In this document: positions 16,629 through 24,384 of the stretch, piece by piece | How the letters are laid out: every line of letters starts with the position of its first letter | Position numbering within the stretch: position 1 is the first letter of the stretch | Source of the DNA: JAYKGU01 sp035285585 | Lineage (GTDB): Bacteria > Cyanobacteriota > Cyanobacteriia > CAKZMO01 | Direction of reading: 5' to 3' | Length of the DNA stretch: 27,955 nt | NCBI GenBank assembly: GCA_035285585.1 | Contig: JAYKGU010000095.1 | Coordinates: 1 to 27,955, forward strand | Position numbers and translations under genes: made by a program | The notes under the pieces: generated by a model | Database searches by the model: none | Seen by the model: only the letters and a program-made list of their open reading frames with translations | What the model was told of the DNA's origin: nothing

Positions 16629-16654
16629 GCAGGGGGGGCGATCGCCCCCCTTTT
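16629..16654 (+). terminator. Palindromic terminator built around HIP1
   Basis: GGGGGGCGATCGCCCCCC (16633-16650) is a perfect 18-bp palindrome followed by TTTT, starting 7 bp after the receiver stop codon. The centre is the HIP1 octamer GCGATCGC. A short T-run limits certainty. Confidence 0.6.
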
Positions 16655-16692
16655 GGAGATTTCAGGAAAAAATTACCTTCGGTTAAACGGTT

Positions 16693-16748
16693 GGTAGGGG
16701 CAAATGGCTATTTGCCCTGCATCGTCTGGTAGGATTATTTTCCAAAAC
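16693..16748 (-). repeat. Dispersed palindromic repeat, copy 3 (inverted)
   Basis: Read on the minus strand, the segment gives TTTTGGAAAATAATCCTACC, then AGACGATGCA and GGGCAAATAGCCATTTGCCC. The order matches copies 1 and 2. It lies between the receiver terminator and the 3' end of the esterase gene. Confidence 0.75.
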
Positions 16749-16795
16749 CTCCTTAGTGGCCGTTGCCCGTGTTGGCGCTTTCCTTCATCCGCCCA

Positions 16796-18730
16796 TCAGG
16801 CAAAGTCCCGTCTGGAGATGGAGTCGGCGTCTGTATTGAGCAGTTTCGCGATCACGTCCTGGCCATTTTCGATCAGGGTGTCTTTACCCTGTTGGGTAAT
16901 GTCCAGCTTGCGAAACGATAAGCCTTTCCCCAAAACCAGTTGATCTTGGCGATCCTGAAACTGTTTGATTTTGGCGTAGCCAGACCCTCTCCGCAACAGG
17001 ATGCGATCGCGCCCTGCCCCGCCAATGATTAAATCAATCCCCCGACCGCCATCCAGAAAGTCGTCGCCACTGTTGCCTTTGAGAATATCGTTGCCGCCGC
17101 CACCCTGTAGCCAGTCATTGCCTGCGCCTCCGATGAGCCTGTCTTTGCCGCTACCGCCTTTGAGCAGATCATTTCCCACACCGCCTATCAGCCGGTCATT
17201 ACCACTTTTGCCGATGAGAATGTCGTCTCCAAGACCACCAGAGAGACGATCATGACGGCTCAAGCCGATGAGCGTGTCGTTGACCGTTGTACCTTCAAGG
17301 TGGTCATTGCCTCCAGTGCCCACAACAGGGGGCAGCGTATCGGGGATGGGTGCGCCAGGGCCTGGTAGATTCGGATTAGGGTTGCCACCACCAGGCGTCC
17401 CAGGATTGACGGGTGGTGTTACAGGGGGGGGCACGTCGTTATCGATAATATTGAGAACGGCGGTGCTGGAGAGTACCTGGGGAACCCCACCAACCGTCTG
17501 ACTCAAAGTTAGGGTAACGGTTTCAGTTGCTTCATCTAGGGCATCGTCCACAATAGGAACGGCCACAGTTTGGGTAGTCACCCCAGCGCCAAAATTAACG
17601 GTAATGGGGGTCGCGGAATAGTCGGCGGTGGATGCCGAGCCATTGCTAAAGTTTACCGTGACGCTGGTGGGGCGATCGCCACTGGGGCGGGCCAGGGTAA
17701 CCGTTGCAAACCCGTCCCCTTCATTCACACTATAGGTGGCCTGGGTAAAAGCTGGAGGGTACTGGTCATCATCCAGAATCGTCAGAGTTGCCGCATCCTG
17801 GTTTCCAAGCAGCGCCCCACGGGTGGGAGCACTCAGGCTCAAGCTGACCGTCTCCGCCGCCTCGACCTGATTATCGTTGGTGATAGGAATCGTCACCGTT
17901 CGATTGGTGACGCCCACACCAAACTCGACGGTGATTGGGGTAGACGTGTAATCGGCATTAGAGGCAGAACCGTTAGCCAGGTTAAGGGTAACCGCTGCGG
18001 CGCGATCGCTATCGGTGCGAACCAGGGTTACCGTAGCCGTCCCATCCTCTTCGTTCACGCTATAGGCCGTTTCCCCAAAGCTAATGGTTCCAGCCCCCTG
18101 AATCGCCTCAAACCAGGTATCAGCCACCTTCGCGTACCCAGCGGGAGTGGGGTGAACGCCGTCATTCAGGAGATCGGCGAGGGTTAAGCTGCTAAAAACA
18201 TCAACAAACTGGATGTTCTTGCCCTGGGCGGCTCGCTCGGCAACGATGCCAGGAATGGCTGCATTAAAGTCGGCCACTGTTTGTGGATCGACATCCCGTT
18301 TGCTGGGGTCAATGGGAGGTACGGTAGACACCAGCAAAGTAACGTCGGGAAGCAGCTTAAAGATATGGTCATCAATCAGGGTCGCGAGGCGATCGGGGGC
18401 GGTGGCGACCTGAAAGTCTTGATTGAGGTCATTAGTGCCCAGCATGAGCAAAATCATGTCGGGCTGATGGTCAGTCAACCAGGTATCTATCGAGCCAGGT
18501 TGATTCGGGCGATCGGGGCGTCCGTCAATAATTTGATCAATGCGCCAACCGCCGTGGCCTTCATGCTGTCGATCTGCAAATGTATTGGGGCCGTTTTGCA
18601 GGGAACCCACAAAATCGATGTCATATCCGCTGGCCGCCAGCAGGGCTGCCAAGTCGTCGCGATAACCTGCTGTGTCGTCACCTTCCCCCCGCGTGTTTGA
18701 ATCCCCCAGGGGCATGATTTTTAATGGCAT
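16796..18730 (-). CDS. SGNH/GDSL esterase with two Calx-beta domains and RTX repeats
   Basis: This 644-residue modular protein starts with an SGNH hydrolase (1-210): GDSN block with S11, glycine loop HEGHGGW (56-62), GTND (98-101) and the DGVH block with D190 and H193. The HEGHGGW loop recalls carbohydrate esterase family 3, suggesting deacetylation of a polysaccharide, but the substrate is not known. Two Calx-beta domains follow (about 213-323 and 325-433), then a Pro/Gly linker (434-465) and about six to eight RTX nonapeptides (about 473-575; for example GGVGNDLLKG, GGAGNDWLQG) that bind calcium. No N-terminal signal peptide is present; RTX proteins are exported by type I secretion using a C-terminal signal. 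No type I exporter genes are in the window. It probably acts outside the cell. Confidence 0.92.
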   Translation of the reverse strand: MPLKIMPLGDSNTRGEGDDTAGYRDDLAALLAASGYDIDFVGSLQNGPNTFADRQHEGHGGWRIDQIIDGRPDRPNQPGSIDTWLTDHQPDMILLMLGTNDLNQDFQVATAPDRLATLIDDHIFKLLPDVTLLVSTVPPIDPSKRDVDPQTVADFNAAIPGIVAERAAQGKNIQFVDVFSSLTLADLLNDGVHPTPAGYAKVADTWFEAIQGAGTISFGETAYSVNEEDGTATVTLVRTDSDRAAAVTLNLANGSASNADYTSTPITVEFGVGVTNRTVTIPITNDNQVEAAETVSLSLSAPTRGALLGNQDAATLTILDDDQYPPAFTQATYSVNEGDGFATVTLARPSGDRPTSVTVNFSNGSASTADYSATPITVNFGAGVTTQTVAVPIVDDALDEATETVTLTLSQTVGGVPQVLSSTAVLNIIDNDVPPPVTPPVNPGTPGGGNPNPNLPGPGAPIPDTLPPVVGTGGNDHLEGTTVNDTLIGLSRHDRLSGGLGDDILIGKSGNDRLIGGVGNDLLKGGSGKDRLIGGAGNDWLQGGGGNDILKGNSGDDFLDGGRGIDLIIGGAGRDRILLRRGSGYAKIKQFQDRQDQLVLGKGLSFRKLDITQQGKDTLIENGQDVIAKLLNTDADSISRRDFA

Positions 18731-19452
18731 ATCGTATTTCCGAGTAAATACAGGGCTGTTCTAAGTGAAAAACGCACCGATCAATCGCTTCAAGGGTCAG
18801 GATGGGCACGGCTTTACTGGCCGCAACCTGATGGTTGAGCTGGGTAATGCTTTTGACTCCTCAAATTGGTCGGCTACCGCATCAGTGGGAAGGAGGTAAA
18901 AACGCCTTTCTTGACGTCTTGCTAAGTGATTTCTTCTACAGAGCAGGATGGCGGTAGCCCTGATGGTCGCACGAGTCCTTATCAGGTTTTTAAGAAAAAA
19001 GTTCGCTAGTTTATATTTTTTTCATAACCATTTATGAAAGATGCTGCACCCCAGGGGCGATCGCCCCGCTTCATGCCTCCTGAAAAACCGTCGCTGCTAT
19101 GACGATTGAACAAATGACTTTCTTTAACTATTTGTCTGATGAAACCACGGAAAGATAAAGAGGGCGCTGGAGAATTTATCGGATCTTTATCGTTTTTTGA
19201 AATTTTTAAAAGGCATTTAATTGCCAGCGGGGAATTTTTGGTGTACGAAAGACAACACGGCACCTTAAGTATTGTTCGGGAGGAAAATTACCTGAAATGC
19301 CAGTTCCACAGGATCAGCGCTACCCGTTTTGACTGCGTTGGGTCGCATCATTACCTCAGGGCGGGGCAGCGAGGCGCGTCACTCCCTACTGTCCTGCTAA
19401 TCTTGTCCCGCTTAAAGCAGAAACCCCTGAGAGGATATCGTTAAACGTGAAG
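18731..19452. other. 720-bp region without a recognisable gene
   Basis: The stretch lies upstream of the RTX esterase and downstream of the HAS-barrel gene. The part at about 18995-19290 is clearly richer in A+T than its surroundings. Three short open frames exist: 18765-18899 plus (44 codons from GTG, containing GQDGHGFTGRNLMVELGN), 19139-19444 plus (101 codons) and 19006-19263 minus; none has a clear ribosome-binding site or family features. The first might be a remnant of a larger gene. The esterase promoter should lie close to 18731-18800, but I could not fix it. Confidence 0.45.
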
Positions 19453-20118
19453 CTAAAGGTGAATCTGCCCCAGGATAATTTGAAGCCGATCATAGTCATC
19501 CTTGAGCAGCAGGCTGAGCATCCGGCCCGCCTTGACCAGCCAGGGGCGATCGCCCTTACGCAACTGGTAAATTTCCCGAATGGTGGCGGCGGCAAGGCTG
19601 TCTACGGGAGCGCTGCTCACCTGCAGCAGGGTACGCAGAAAGTCGAGCTGGTCGCTGAAGCGGATCACCTCCTCCCCGCTGCATGCATAAACTGCTTGAT
19701 GCACCTGGGGCGGACGGGGCGGCAGATGCTGGTAGATGGTTGTGGCCTGGGCCGTGCCGTTGGCGTGGAGGGAAGCGGTTTGAAAGCCGACGATCGCCGC
19801 CCGAAACTCCGTCTTGAGCATGGCAAAAATTTGGGGCTGCTGCTCCCGCAGCTCTGTCAGGGAGAGGCCCAGCGCCCGTGCCCGGTGCACCGAGTCGATG
19901 GGGCTGGTGGTAGCGTGGTAGACCACCGCGTAAATCTGGTTACCCGACTCTTCATCCAGCGCTTTCACCCAACTGCCAAATGGAGGCATGACGGCATAGC
20001 TCAATTCTTCTGGCTCTAAACACTGGGCCAGAAAGTCGGGGGTTGCCGTTTCGATGACCTCCGCAATGTGGTTGGAGGCACGCTGGTGGGTTGAGAACTG
20101 AGGTAGCGGCAGGCGCAT
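19453..20118 (-). CDS. HAS-barrel domain protein, conserved in cyanobacteria
   Basis: This 221-residue protein begins MRLPLPQFSTHQRASNHIAE and continues IETATPDFLAQCLEPEEL, PPFGSWVKA and GNQIYAVVYHATTSPIDSVH, which resembles the HAS-barrel fold best known from the N-terminus of HerA/SpoIIIE-type helicases and ATP synthase subunits. The rest (about 110-221) is helical with no known motif. I recall cyanobacterial proteins of this length carrying only this domain, and their function is not known. The start is set at ATG 20118; a longer frame reaches TTG 20178, overlapping the wecB stop, but its extra 20 residues (rich in Pro and Leu) look non-native. It lies 56 bp downstream of wecB and is probably co-transcribed. 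Confidence 0.7.
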   Translation of the reverse strand: MRLPLPQFSTHQRASNHIAEVIETATPDFLAQCLEPEELSYAVMPPFGSWVKALDEESGNQIYAVVYHATTSPIDSVHRARALGLSLTELREQQPQIFAMLKTEFRAAIVGFQTASLHANGTAQATTIYQHLPPRPPQVHQAVYACSGEEVIRFSDQLDFLRTLLQVSSAPVDSLAAATIREIYQLRKGDRPWLVKAGRMLSLLLKDDYDRLQIILGQIHL

Positions 20119-20174
20119 GGCGGTACAGACCGGGAGAGAAACTAATAGAGGGGCAGGAGAGGGGCAAGGGAGGG

Positions 20175-21293
20175 TCAAGGGAGATGGAAAAACTGCTGGA
20201 CGTGGTGCAGGATCTTTTCAGAAGCGTGGCCATCCCCAAAGGGGTTAATCGCCGTTGCCATTTGCTCATAGGCGGCTGGTTCGCTGAGGAGGCGGTGAGC
20301 GGCAGCAACAATCTTTTGGGGAGCCGTGCCCACTAGCTGGGCAGTACCTGCGGCGATCGCCTCAGGTCGTTCGGTGGTTTCCCGCAGCACGAGGACGGGC
20401 TTGCCCAGGCTGGGCGCTTCTTCCTGAAGGCCACCGGAATCAGTGAGCAGCAGGTAGCATCGCTGAATTGCCCCCACCAGCTCGGCATAGTTGAGCGGTT
20501 CGGTGAGAAAGATGCGGGGATGGCTGCCCAATTTGGCCTGGAGCGGTTCTCGCACGGTGGGATTGCGGTGGAGCGGCAGCAGCAAAGCTGTATCGGGAAA
20601 CGTTTCCAGAATTTCCAAAAAACCCTGGGCAATGTCGCCGAGGGGCGCACCCCAGTTTTCGCGGCGGTGGACGGTGGCCAGGAGCACCCGATATTTTGAC
20701 CAGTCCAGGCCCGGAACGCTGCAGGCGGGCTGACGTTCGGCCACCGTCAGCAGGGCATCGATGACCGTATTGCCCGTATGATAGACCGTCCCTACAACGG
20801 CGGAGGCTTTTAGATTTTCGACGGCCTGGGGGGTGGGGGCAAAGTGCAGCCGGGTGATCTGGGAAATGAGCCGCCGGTTGGCCTCTTCGGGGTAGGGATT
20901 GAACAGGTCGTCGGTGCGCAGCCCGGCCTCCACATGGCCCACGGGAATCTGCTGATAGAAAGCAGCGAGCGCCGATGCAAAGGCCGTGGTCGTATCTCCC
21001 TGCACGATGACCAGTTGGGGCTGAAGGCGCTGGAACAGACCCTCCAGCCCTTGCAAACTGCGGCAGGTAATGTCGGTCAAGGTTTGCCGCTGCTGCATGA
21101 TCGCCAGGTCTTCATCGGCTTCGATTTGAAACAGTTGCATCACCTGCTCCACCATTTCCCGATGCTGCCCCGTGAGAATGACGCGGGTATCAAACCCCGG
21201 ACATTGCCGAAATTGGGCAATCACGGGTGCGAGCTTGATGGCTTCAGGCCGAGTGCCCAAGATGATACAGACGCGAATGGGGGAATCTGGCAT
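20175..21293 (-). CDS. wecB: UDP-N-acetylglucosamine 2-epimerase (non-hydrolysing)
   Basis: This 372-residue cytoplasmic enzyme interconverts UDP-GlcNAc and UDP-ManNAc, supplying ManNAc for surface polysaccharide synthesis. The family pattern is complete: GTRPEAIKLAPV at 13-24, QGDTTT, HVEAGLRT, PEEANRRL, the HTGNTVIDAL block, VHRRENWG and the C-terminal DSGGLQEEAPSLGKPVLVLRETTERPEA. The Asp, Glu, Glu and His residues used in catalysis by E. coli WecB have clear counterparts in these blocks. I set the start at ATG 21293, which has AAAAGG a few bases upstream; a TTG one codon before it is less likely. No other sugar-nucleotide or glycosyltransferase gene sits beside it; the next gene is the HAS-barrel protein. 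Confidence 0.95.
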   Translation of the reverse strand: MPDSPIRVCIILGTRPEAIKLAPVIAQFRQCPGFDTRVILTGQHREMVEQVMQLFQIEADEDLAIMQQRQTLTDITCRSLQGLEGLFQRLQPQLVIVQGDTTTAFASALAAFYQQIPVGHVEAGLRTDDLFNPYPEEANRRLISQITRLHFAPTPQAVENLKASAVVGTVYHTGNTVIDALLTVAERQPACSVPGLDWSKYRVLLATVHRRENWGAPLGDIAQGFLEILETFPDTALLLPLHRNPTVREPLQAKLGSHPRIFLTEPLNYAELVGAIQRCYLLLTDSGGLQEEAPSLGKPVLVLRETTERPEAIAAGTAQLVGTAPQKIVAAAHRLLSEPAAYEQMATAINPFGDGHASEKILHHVQQFFHLP

Positions 21294-21710
21294 CAAAACC
21301 TTTTAAGGATAAACGACAGAGCAGGCCCCTGAGGAAAGGCCAATTCCATACAGGACGATTCTACAGAATAGCGCAATCGTCCTTCCAAAAGAGGTCAGCC
21401 TTGCCAACTTCTGGAAGTTCTCGTACCATCAAATAGTATACATGATCTAGCTCCTGTCTTTCACTTTAGGTCACTTAGGTGATTTCTTGAAATGAAATTA
21501 TCAGCCCACGGTGCGTTACGCTTCGCTCTAGCGATAGCCATGCCCTTGGGCTATACGGCACCCTGCGAGCGGTATAGTCTTTCCCGGAGATCTCCTTGGC
21601 ACAGATATGGCCTTGAATTAAAACTTCCATGCGGCCATGCCGGATGCTGGGGTTCGGGGATAGCTTAGCAGCATAGCTTCAACTGATTTGATCGGATTTA
21701 AAGTGATTTG
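21294..21710. promoter_or_regulatory. Divergent intergenic region between wecB and sbcD
   Basis: This 417-bp gap must carry promoters for both divergent genes. At about 21509-21583 it holds GGTGCGTTACGCTTCGCTCTAGCGA, then TAGCC/GGGCTA and CGGCACC, a partly palindromic segment that resembles the GGTGCGTTACGC-type repeats found in many cyanobacterial genomes. A direct repeat of GATTTGAT words occurs just before sbcD (about 21684-21712). No small gene or RNA is evident. Confidence 0.45.
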
Positions 21711-23060
21711 ATGATTAAAGTTCTCCACCTGTCTGACATCCATTTGGGTAGCGGCTTTGCCCACGGGTACACCAACCCAGAAACCGGGCTAAATACGCGG
21801 TTTGCCGACTTCATCACCACCCTCAGCCGGTGCATGGATCGGGCGATCGCCGAACCGGTTGATCTGGTGCTCTTCGGGGGAGATGCCTTTCCTGATGCAA
21901 CGCCGCCCCCCATCGTCCAGGAGGCCTTTGCCAGCCAGTTCCGCCGCCTGGTAGATGCCCAAATACCCACCGTACTGCTGGTGGGTAACCACGATCAGCA
22001 CGCCTATGGTGCAGGCGGTGCCAGCCTGTGTATCTACCGAACCCTGGGGGTGCCGGGGGTAGTGGTGGGCGATCGCCTCGAAACCCACACCATTCAAACC
22101 CGTCAGGGGCCGGTGCAGGTGGTTACTCTCCCCTGGCTCACCCGCTCGACCCTGCTCACTCGCCAGGACACCGATGGCCTCTCCATGGGCGAAGTCAACG
22201 AACTGTTGCTGGCCCGCTTGCGGGTGGCGCTGGAGGGAGAAATTCGCTGTCTCAACCCGTCGCTGCCCACGGTTTTACTGGGGCATTTAATGGTCGATAC
22301 CGCCAATTATGGCGCTGAGCGCTTCCTGGCGGTCGGTAAGGGCTTTACTGTCCCCATGGCCCTGCTCAACCGCGACTGCTTTGACTACGTGGCCCTGGGA
22401 CACGTCCATCGCCACCAGGTTTTGAGCGATCGCCCCCCCATCGTCTACCCCGGCAGCATTGAGCGGGTTGACTTTAGCGAAGAAAAAGAAGAAAAGGGCT
22501 TTGTGCGTGTCGACCTGACTAAAGGGCAGGCCAGGGTGGAGTTTTGCCCTCTGCCGGTGCGGCCATTCCAGACGATTCGCGTCGATCTATCTGAAGCTGA
22601 GCATCCCCAGGCCACCCTGCTGGAAACCCTGGCAAACACCGCGATGGCTGATGCCGTGGTGCGGCTCATTTATCGCGTGCGGCCCGACCAGCTCGACCAA
22701 ATAGAAAACAGTGCTATTCAGGCGGCTCTGAGCCATGCTCACACCTTTACCATCCATCCTGAACTGGTGAGCCAGCTGGCCCGTCCCCGATTGCCGGAGC
22801 TAAGTAGCCATCAAGCCCTTGACCCTTTGCAGGCGCTGCAAACCTACCTCACCCATCGTCCCGAGCTGGGAGAACTCTCGGCGGAGATGGTGGCGGCGGC
22901 GCAGGCTCTGGCCGCTATGGATGAAGACATAACGTCCGATCAGGGCGATCGCCCCAGCCCATCTCGACGCGTCAGGGAGACCGCCACTGCCGATGATTGC
23001 GAATCTTCCTACTTGCAGGCTGAAGTTTCCCTGGCTCCTGCCCAACTCCGGCTACTCTAG
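21711..23060 (+). CDS. sbcD: SbcD-type DNA exonuclease subunit (metallophosphoesterase)
   Basis: The 449-residue protein is a calcineurin-like phosphoesterase of the Mre11/SbcD group, the nuclease subunit that works with SbcC on DNA ends and hairpins. The metal-binding motifs appear in order: DIH (D9, H11), GGD (D58), GNHD (N93, H94), GH (H192) and GHVH (H231, H233). A capping region with PLPVRPFQTIRVDL follows. The C-terminal 90 residues are less conserved and end in an acidic, Ser-rich tail. The ATG at 21711 gives the canonical start MIKVLHLSDIHLG; a TTG one codon earlier is in frame. No sbcC lies in the window; a small unknown gene follows 33 bp later. Confidence 0.9.
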   Translation: MIKVLHLSDIHLGSGFAHGYTNPETGLNTRFADFITTLSRCMDRAIAEPVDLVLFGGDAFPDATPPPIVQEAFASQFRRLVDAQIPTVLLVGNHDQHAYGAGGASLCIYRTLGVPGVVVGDRLETHTIQTRQGPVQVVTLPWLTRSTLLTRQDTDGLSMGEVNELLLARLRVALEGEIRCLNPSLPTVLLGHLMVDTANYGAERFLAVGKGFTVPMALLNRDCFDYVALGHVHRHQVLSDRPPIVYPGSIERVDFSEEKEEKGFVRVDLTKGQARVEFCPLPVRPFQTIRVDLSEAEHPQATLLETLANTAMADAVVRLIYRVRPDQLDQIENSAIQAALSHAHTFTIHPELVSQLARPRLPELSSHQALDPLQALQTYLTHRPELGELSAEMVAAAQALAAMDEDITSDQGDRPSPSRRVRETATADDCESSYLQAEVSLAPAQLRLL

Positions 23061-23093
23061 TGCAGCGCGACCAATCGTTAGGCCATCCAGACC

Positions 23094-23399
23094 ATGAGAG
23101 CACGAATTGACAATCAAGTAGTTTTTCTCCACAAAGATGACGTTCCGGCCTACCAGCAGGGCGGACCTGTGGTGCGCAATACTTACTTCTGGGCATTGCG
23201 AGCAATTGCTGGGCGATCGCCCCGATATCAAGATTGGGAGTTTGAAGCCGAAGTTTGGCTAGCCCTGCAACGCATGCTCCTAGCTTTTGGCGAATCGGGA
23301 TATTTGGGATTGCAGGAAACCATCCTTGAATTCCCCCCAGAAGATGAAATTCCGTCGGTTCTACGTCCTGTATCCACCTGGGTAGACCCAATGGGTTAA
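23094..23399 (+). CDS. Small protein of unknown function (101 aa)
   Basis: I do not recognise this protein. It is soluble, slightly acidic, with no membrane segment or signal peptide. Visible segments include MRARIDNQVVFLHKDDVPAY at the start, a Trp/Glu-rich centre (YQDWEFEAEVWLALQRMLLAF, about 46-66, likely helical) and a Pro-rich end (FPPEDEIPSVLRPVSTW). It begins 33 bp after sbcD on the same strand, so the two may be co-transcribed; a role in DNA repair would be guesswork. Codon use looks like that of its neighbours, including a HIP1-type site, which supports a real gene. Confidence 0.65.
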   Translation: MRARIDNQVVFLHKDDVPAYQQGGPVVRNTYFWALRAIAGRSPRYQDWEFEAEVWLALQRMLLAFGESGYLGLQETILEFPPEDEIPSVLRPVSTWVDPMG

Positions 23400-23633
23400 C
23401 TGTTTGCTAATGCTTTCACGTTATACTGACCAGATGAGCAAACCTTGCAGTTAGGCTACTCATCTTTGACTCATGTTGTAATTCGGTCTAAGCCAAGTTT
23501 GCTCACCCTTCTAAAGATAACCGTTTAAAAATAGTAGGCCAGGTCTTTACCAAGCCCGAGAATGCCGGAGGGTGGTTCTCTTCAGCGCCACTGTTTTTCT
23601 TCGGTCATCAATGCAAACCCAACTGAGTGGCGT

Positions 23634-24368
23634 ATGGATAAGGTGAGAGTCGTTCTGATTGAAGATCATGATTTGACAAGGGTCGGCCTCAGGACGGCCC
23701 TTCAGCAGCATGGCCCCATCGAGATTGTGGGGGAAGCGGCAACGGGCCGTCAGGGGCTGCAGGTAATTCAAGACACGCAACCCGATGTGGCAATCGTCGA
23801 TATTGGATTACCCGATATCGATGGTATCGAGCTAACCAGCCAGTTAAAGCAGACCACCGCGCCCGCTGGGGCTAACACTGAAGTTGCCGATACCGAGACA
23901 GCCCATACCATCAAGGTGCTGATTCTCACCATGCACGACAATGATGAAGCCGTGTTGGCGGCTTTTGCCGCTGGGGCTGACTCCTACAGCGTCAAGGATG
24001 TGGGCATCGACAAACTGGTGGAGGCTGTCCAGGCAACCTACGAGGGCAACGCCTGGATCGATCCGGCGATCGCCCGCATTGTCCTCAAGCAAGCCCAGAT
24101 CCAGCACACATCCGGGCAGGTGGCTGTAGCTGAGGAGCCGTCTCCAGCCTACGAAAAGATTTTGGAGTCTGACCCGTTAACCGAGCGGGAAATGGAGGTA
24201 CTGGAGCTGATCGTCGATGGCTACAGCAATGCCGACATTGCCAAGGAGCTTTACATCACAATCGGCACCGTCAAAACCCACGTGCGCAATATCCTCAGCA
24301 AGCTTTCGGCTGCCGACCGTACCCAGGCGGCGGTGCGTGCCCTCCGCTCTGGGCTGGTGAGCCTTTGA
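23634..24368 (+). CDS. NarL/LuxR-family response regulator (paralogue of 1716-2441)
   Basis: The 244-residue regulator has a receiver (1-135) with E10/D11, phospho-acceptor D56 in IVDIGLPDIDG, T99 and K121, then a linker and a LuxR-type helix-turn-helix (about 181-240, LTEREMEVLELI, ITIGTVKTHVRNILSKL). It parallels the regulator at 1716 nearly from end to end but carries a 10-residue insertion (around residues 81-90, TEVADTETAH) before the beta-4 strand. ATG 23634 was chosen because it matches the paralogue start MDxxRVVLIEDHDLTR; an in-frame ATG at 23562 would add 24 residues with no family match. No kinase gene is adjacent. It is convergent with the DUF1868-like gene, 16 bp away. Confidence 0.92.
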   Translation: MDKVRVVLIEDHDLTRVGLRTALQQHGPIEIVGEAATGRQGLQVIQDTQPDVAIVDIGLPDIDGIELTSQLKQTTAPAGANTEVADTETAHTIKVLILTMHDNDEAVLAAFAAGADSYSVKDVGIDKLVEAVQATYEGNAWIDPAIARIVLKQAQIQHTSGQVAVAEEPSPAYEKILESDPLTEREMEVLELIVDGYSNADIAKELYITIGTVKTHVRNILSKLSAADRTQAAVRALRSGLVSL

Positions 24369-24384
24369 CTTTACTTTGCGTACC

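Noticed and set aside
17001..17260. Regular short repeats that might suggest a CRISPR or minisatellite
   Set aside because: The periodicity is 27 bp and in frame with the esterase gene; it encodes the RTX nonapeptides, with varied bases between units.
20119..20178. Longer start for the HAS-barrel protein overlapping the wecB stop
   Set aside because: It would use TTG and add a Pro/Leu-rich stretch with no family match; ATG 20118 fits better.
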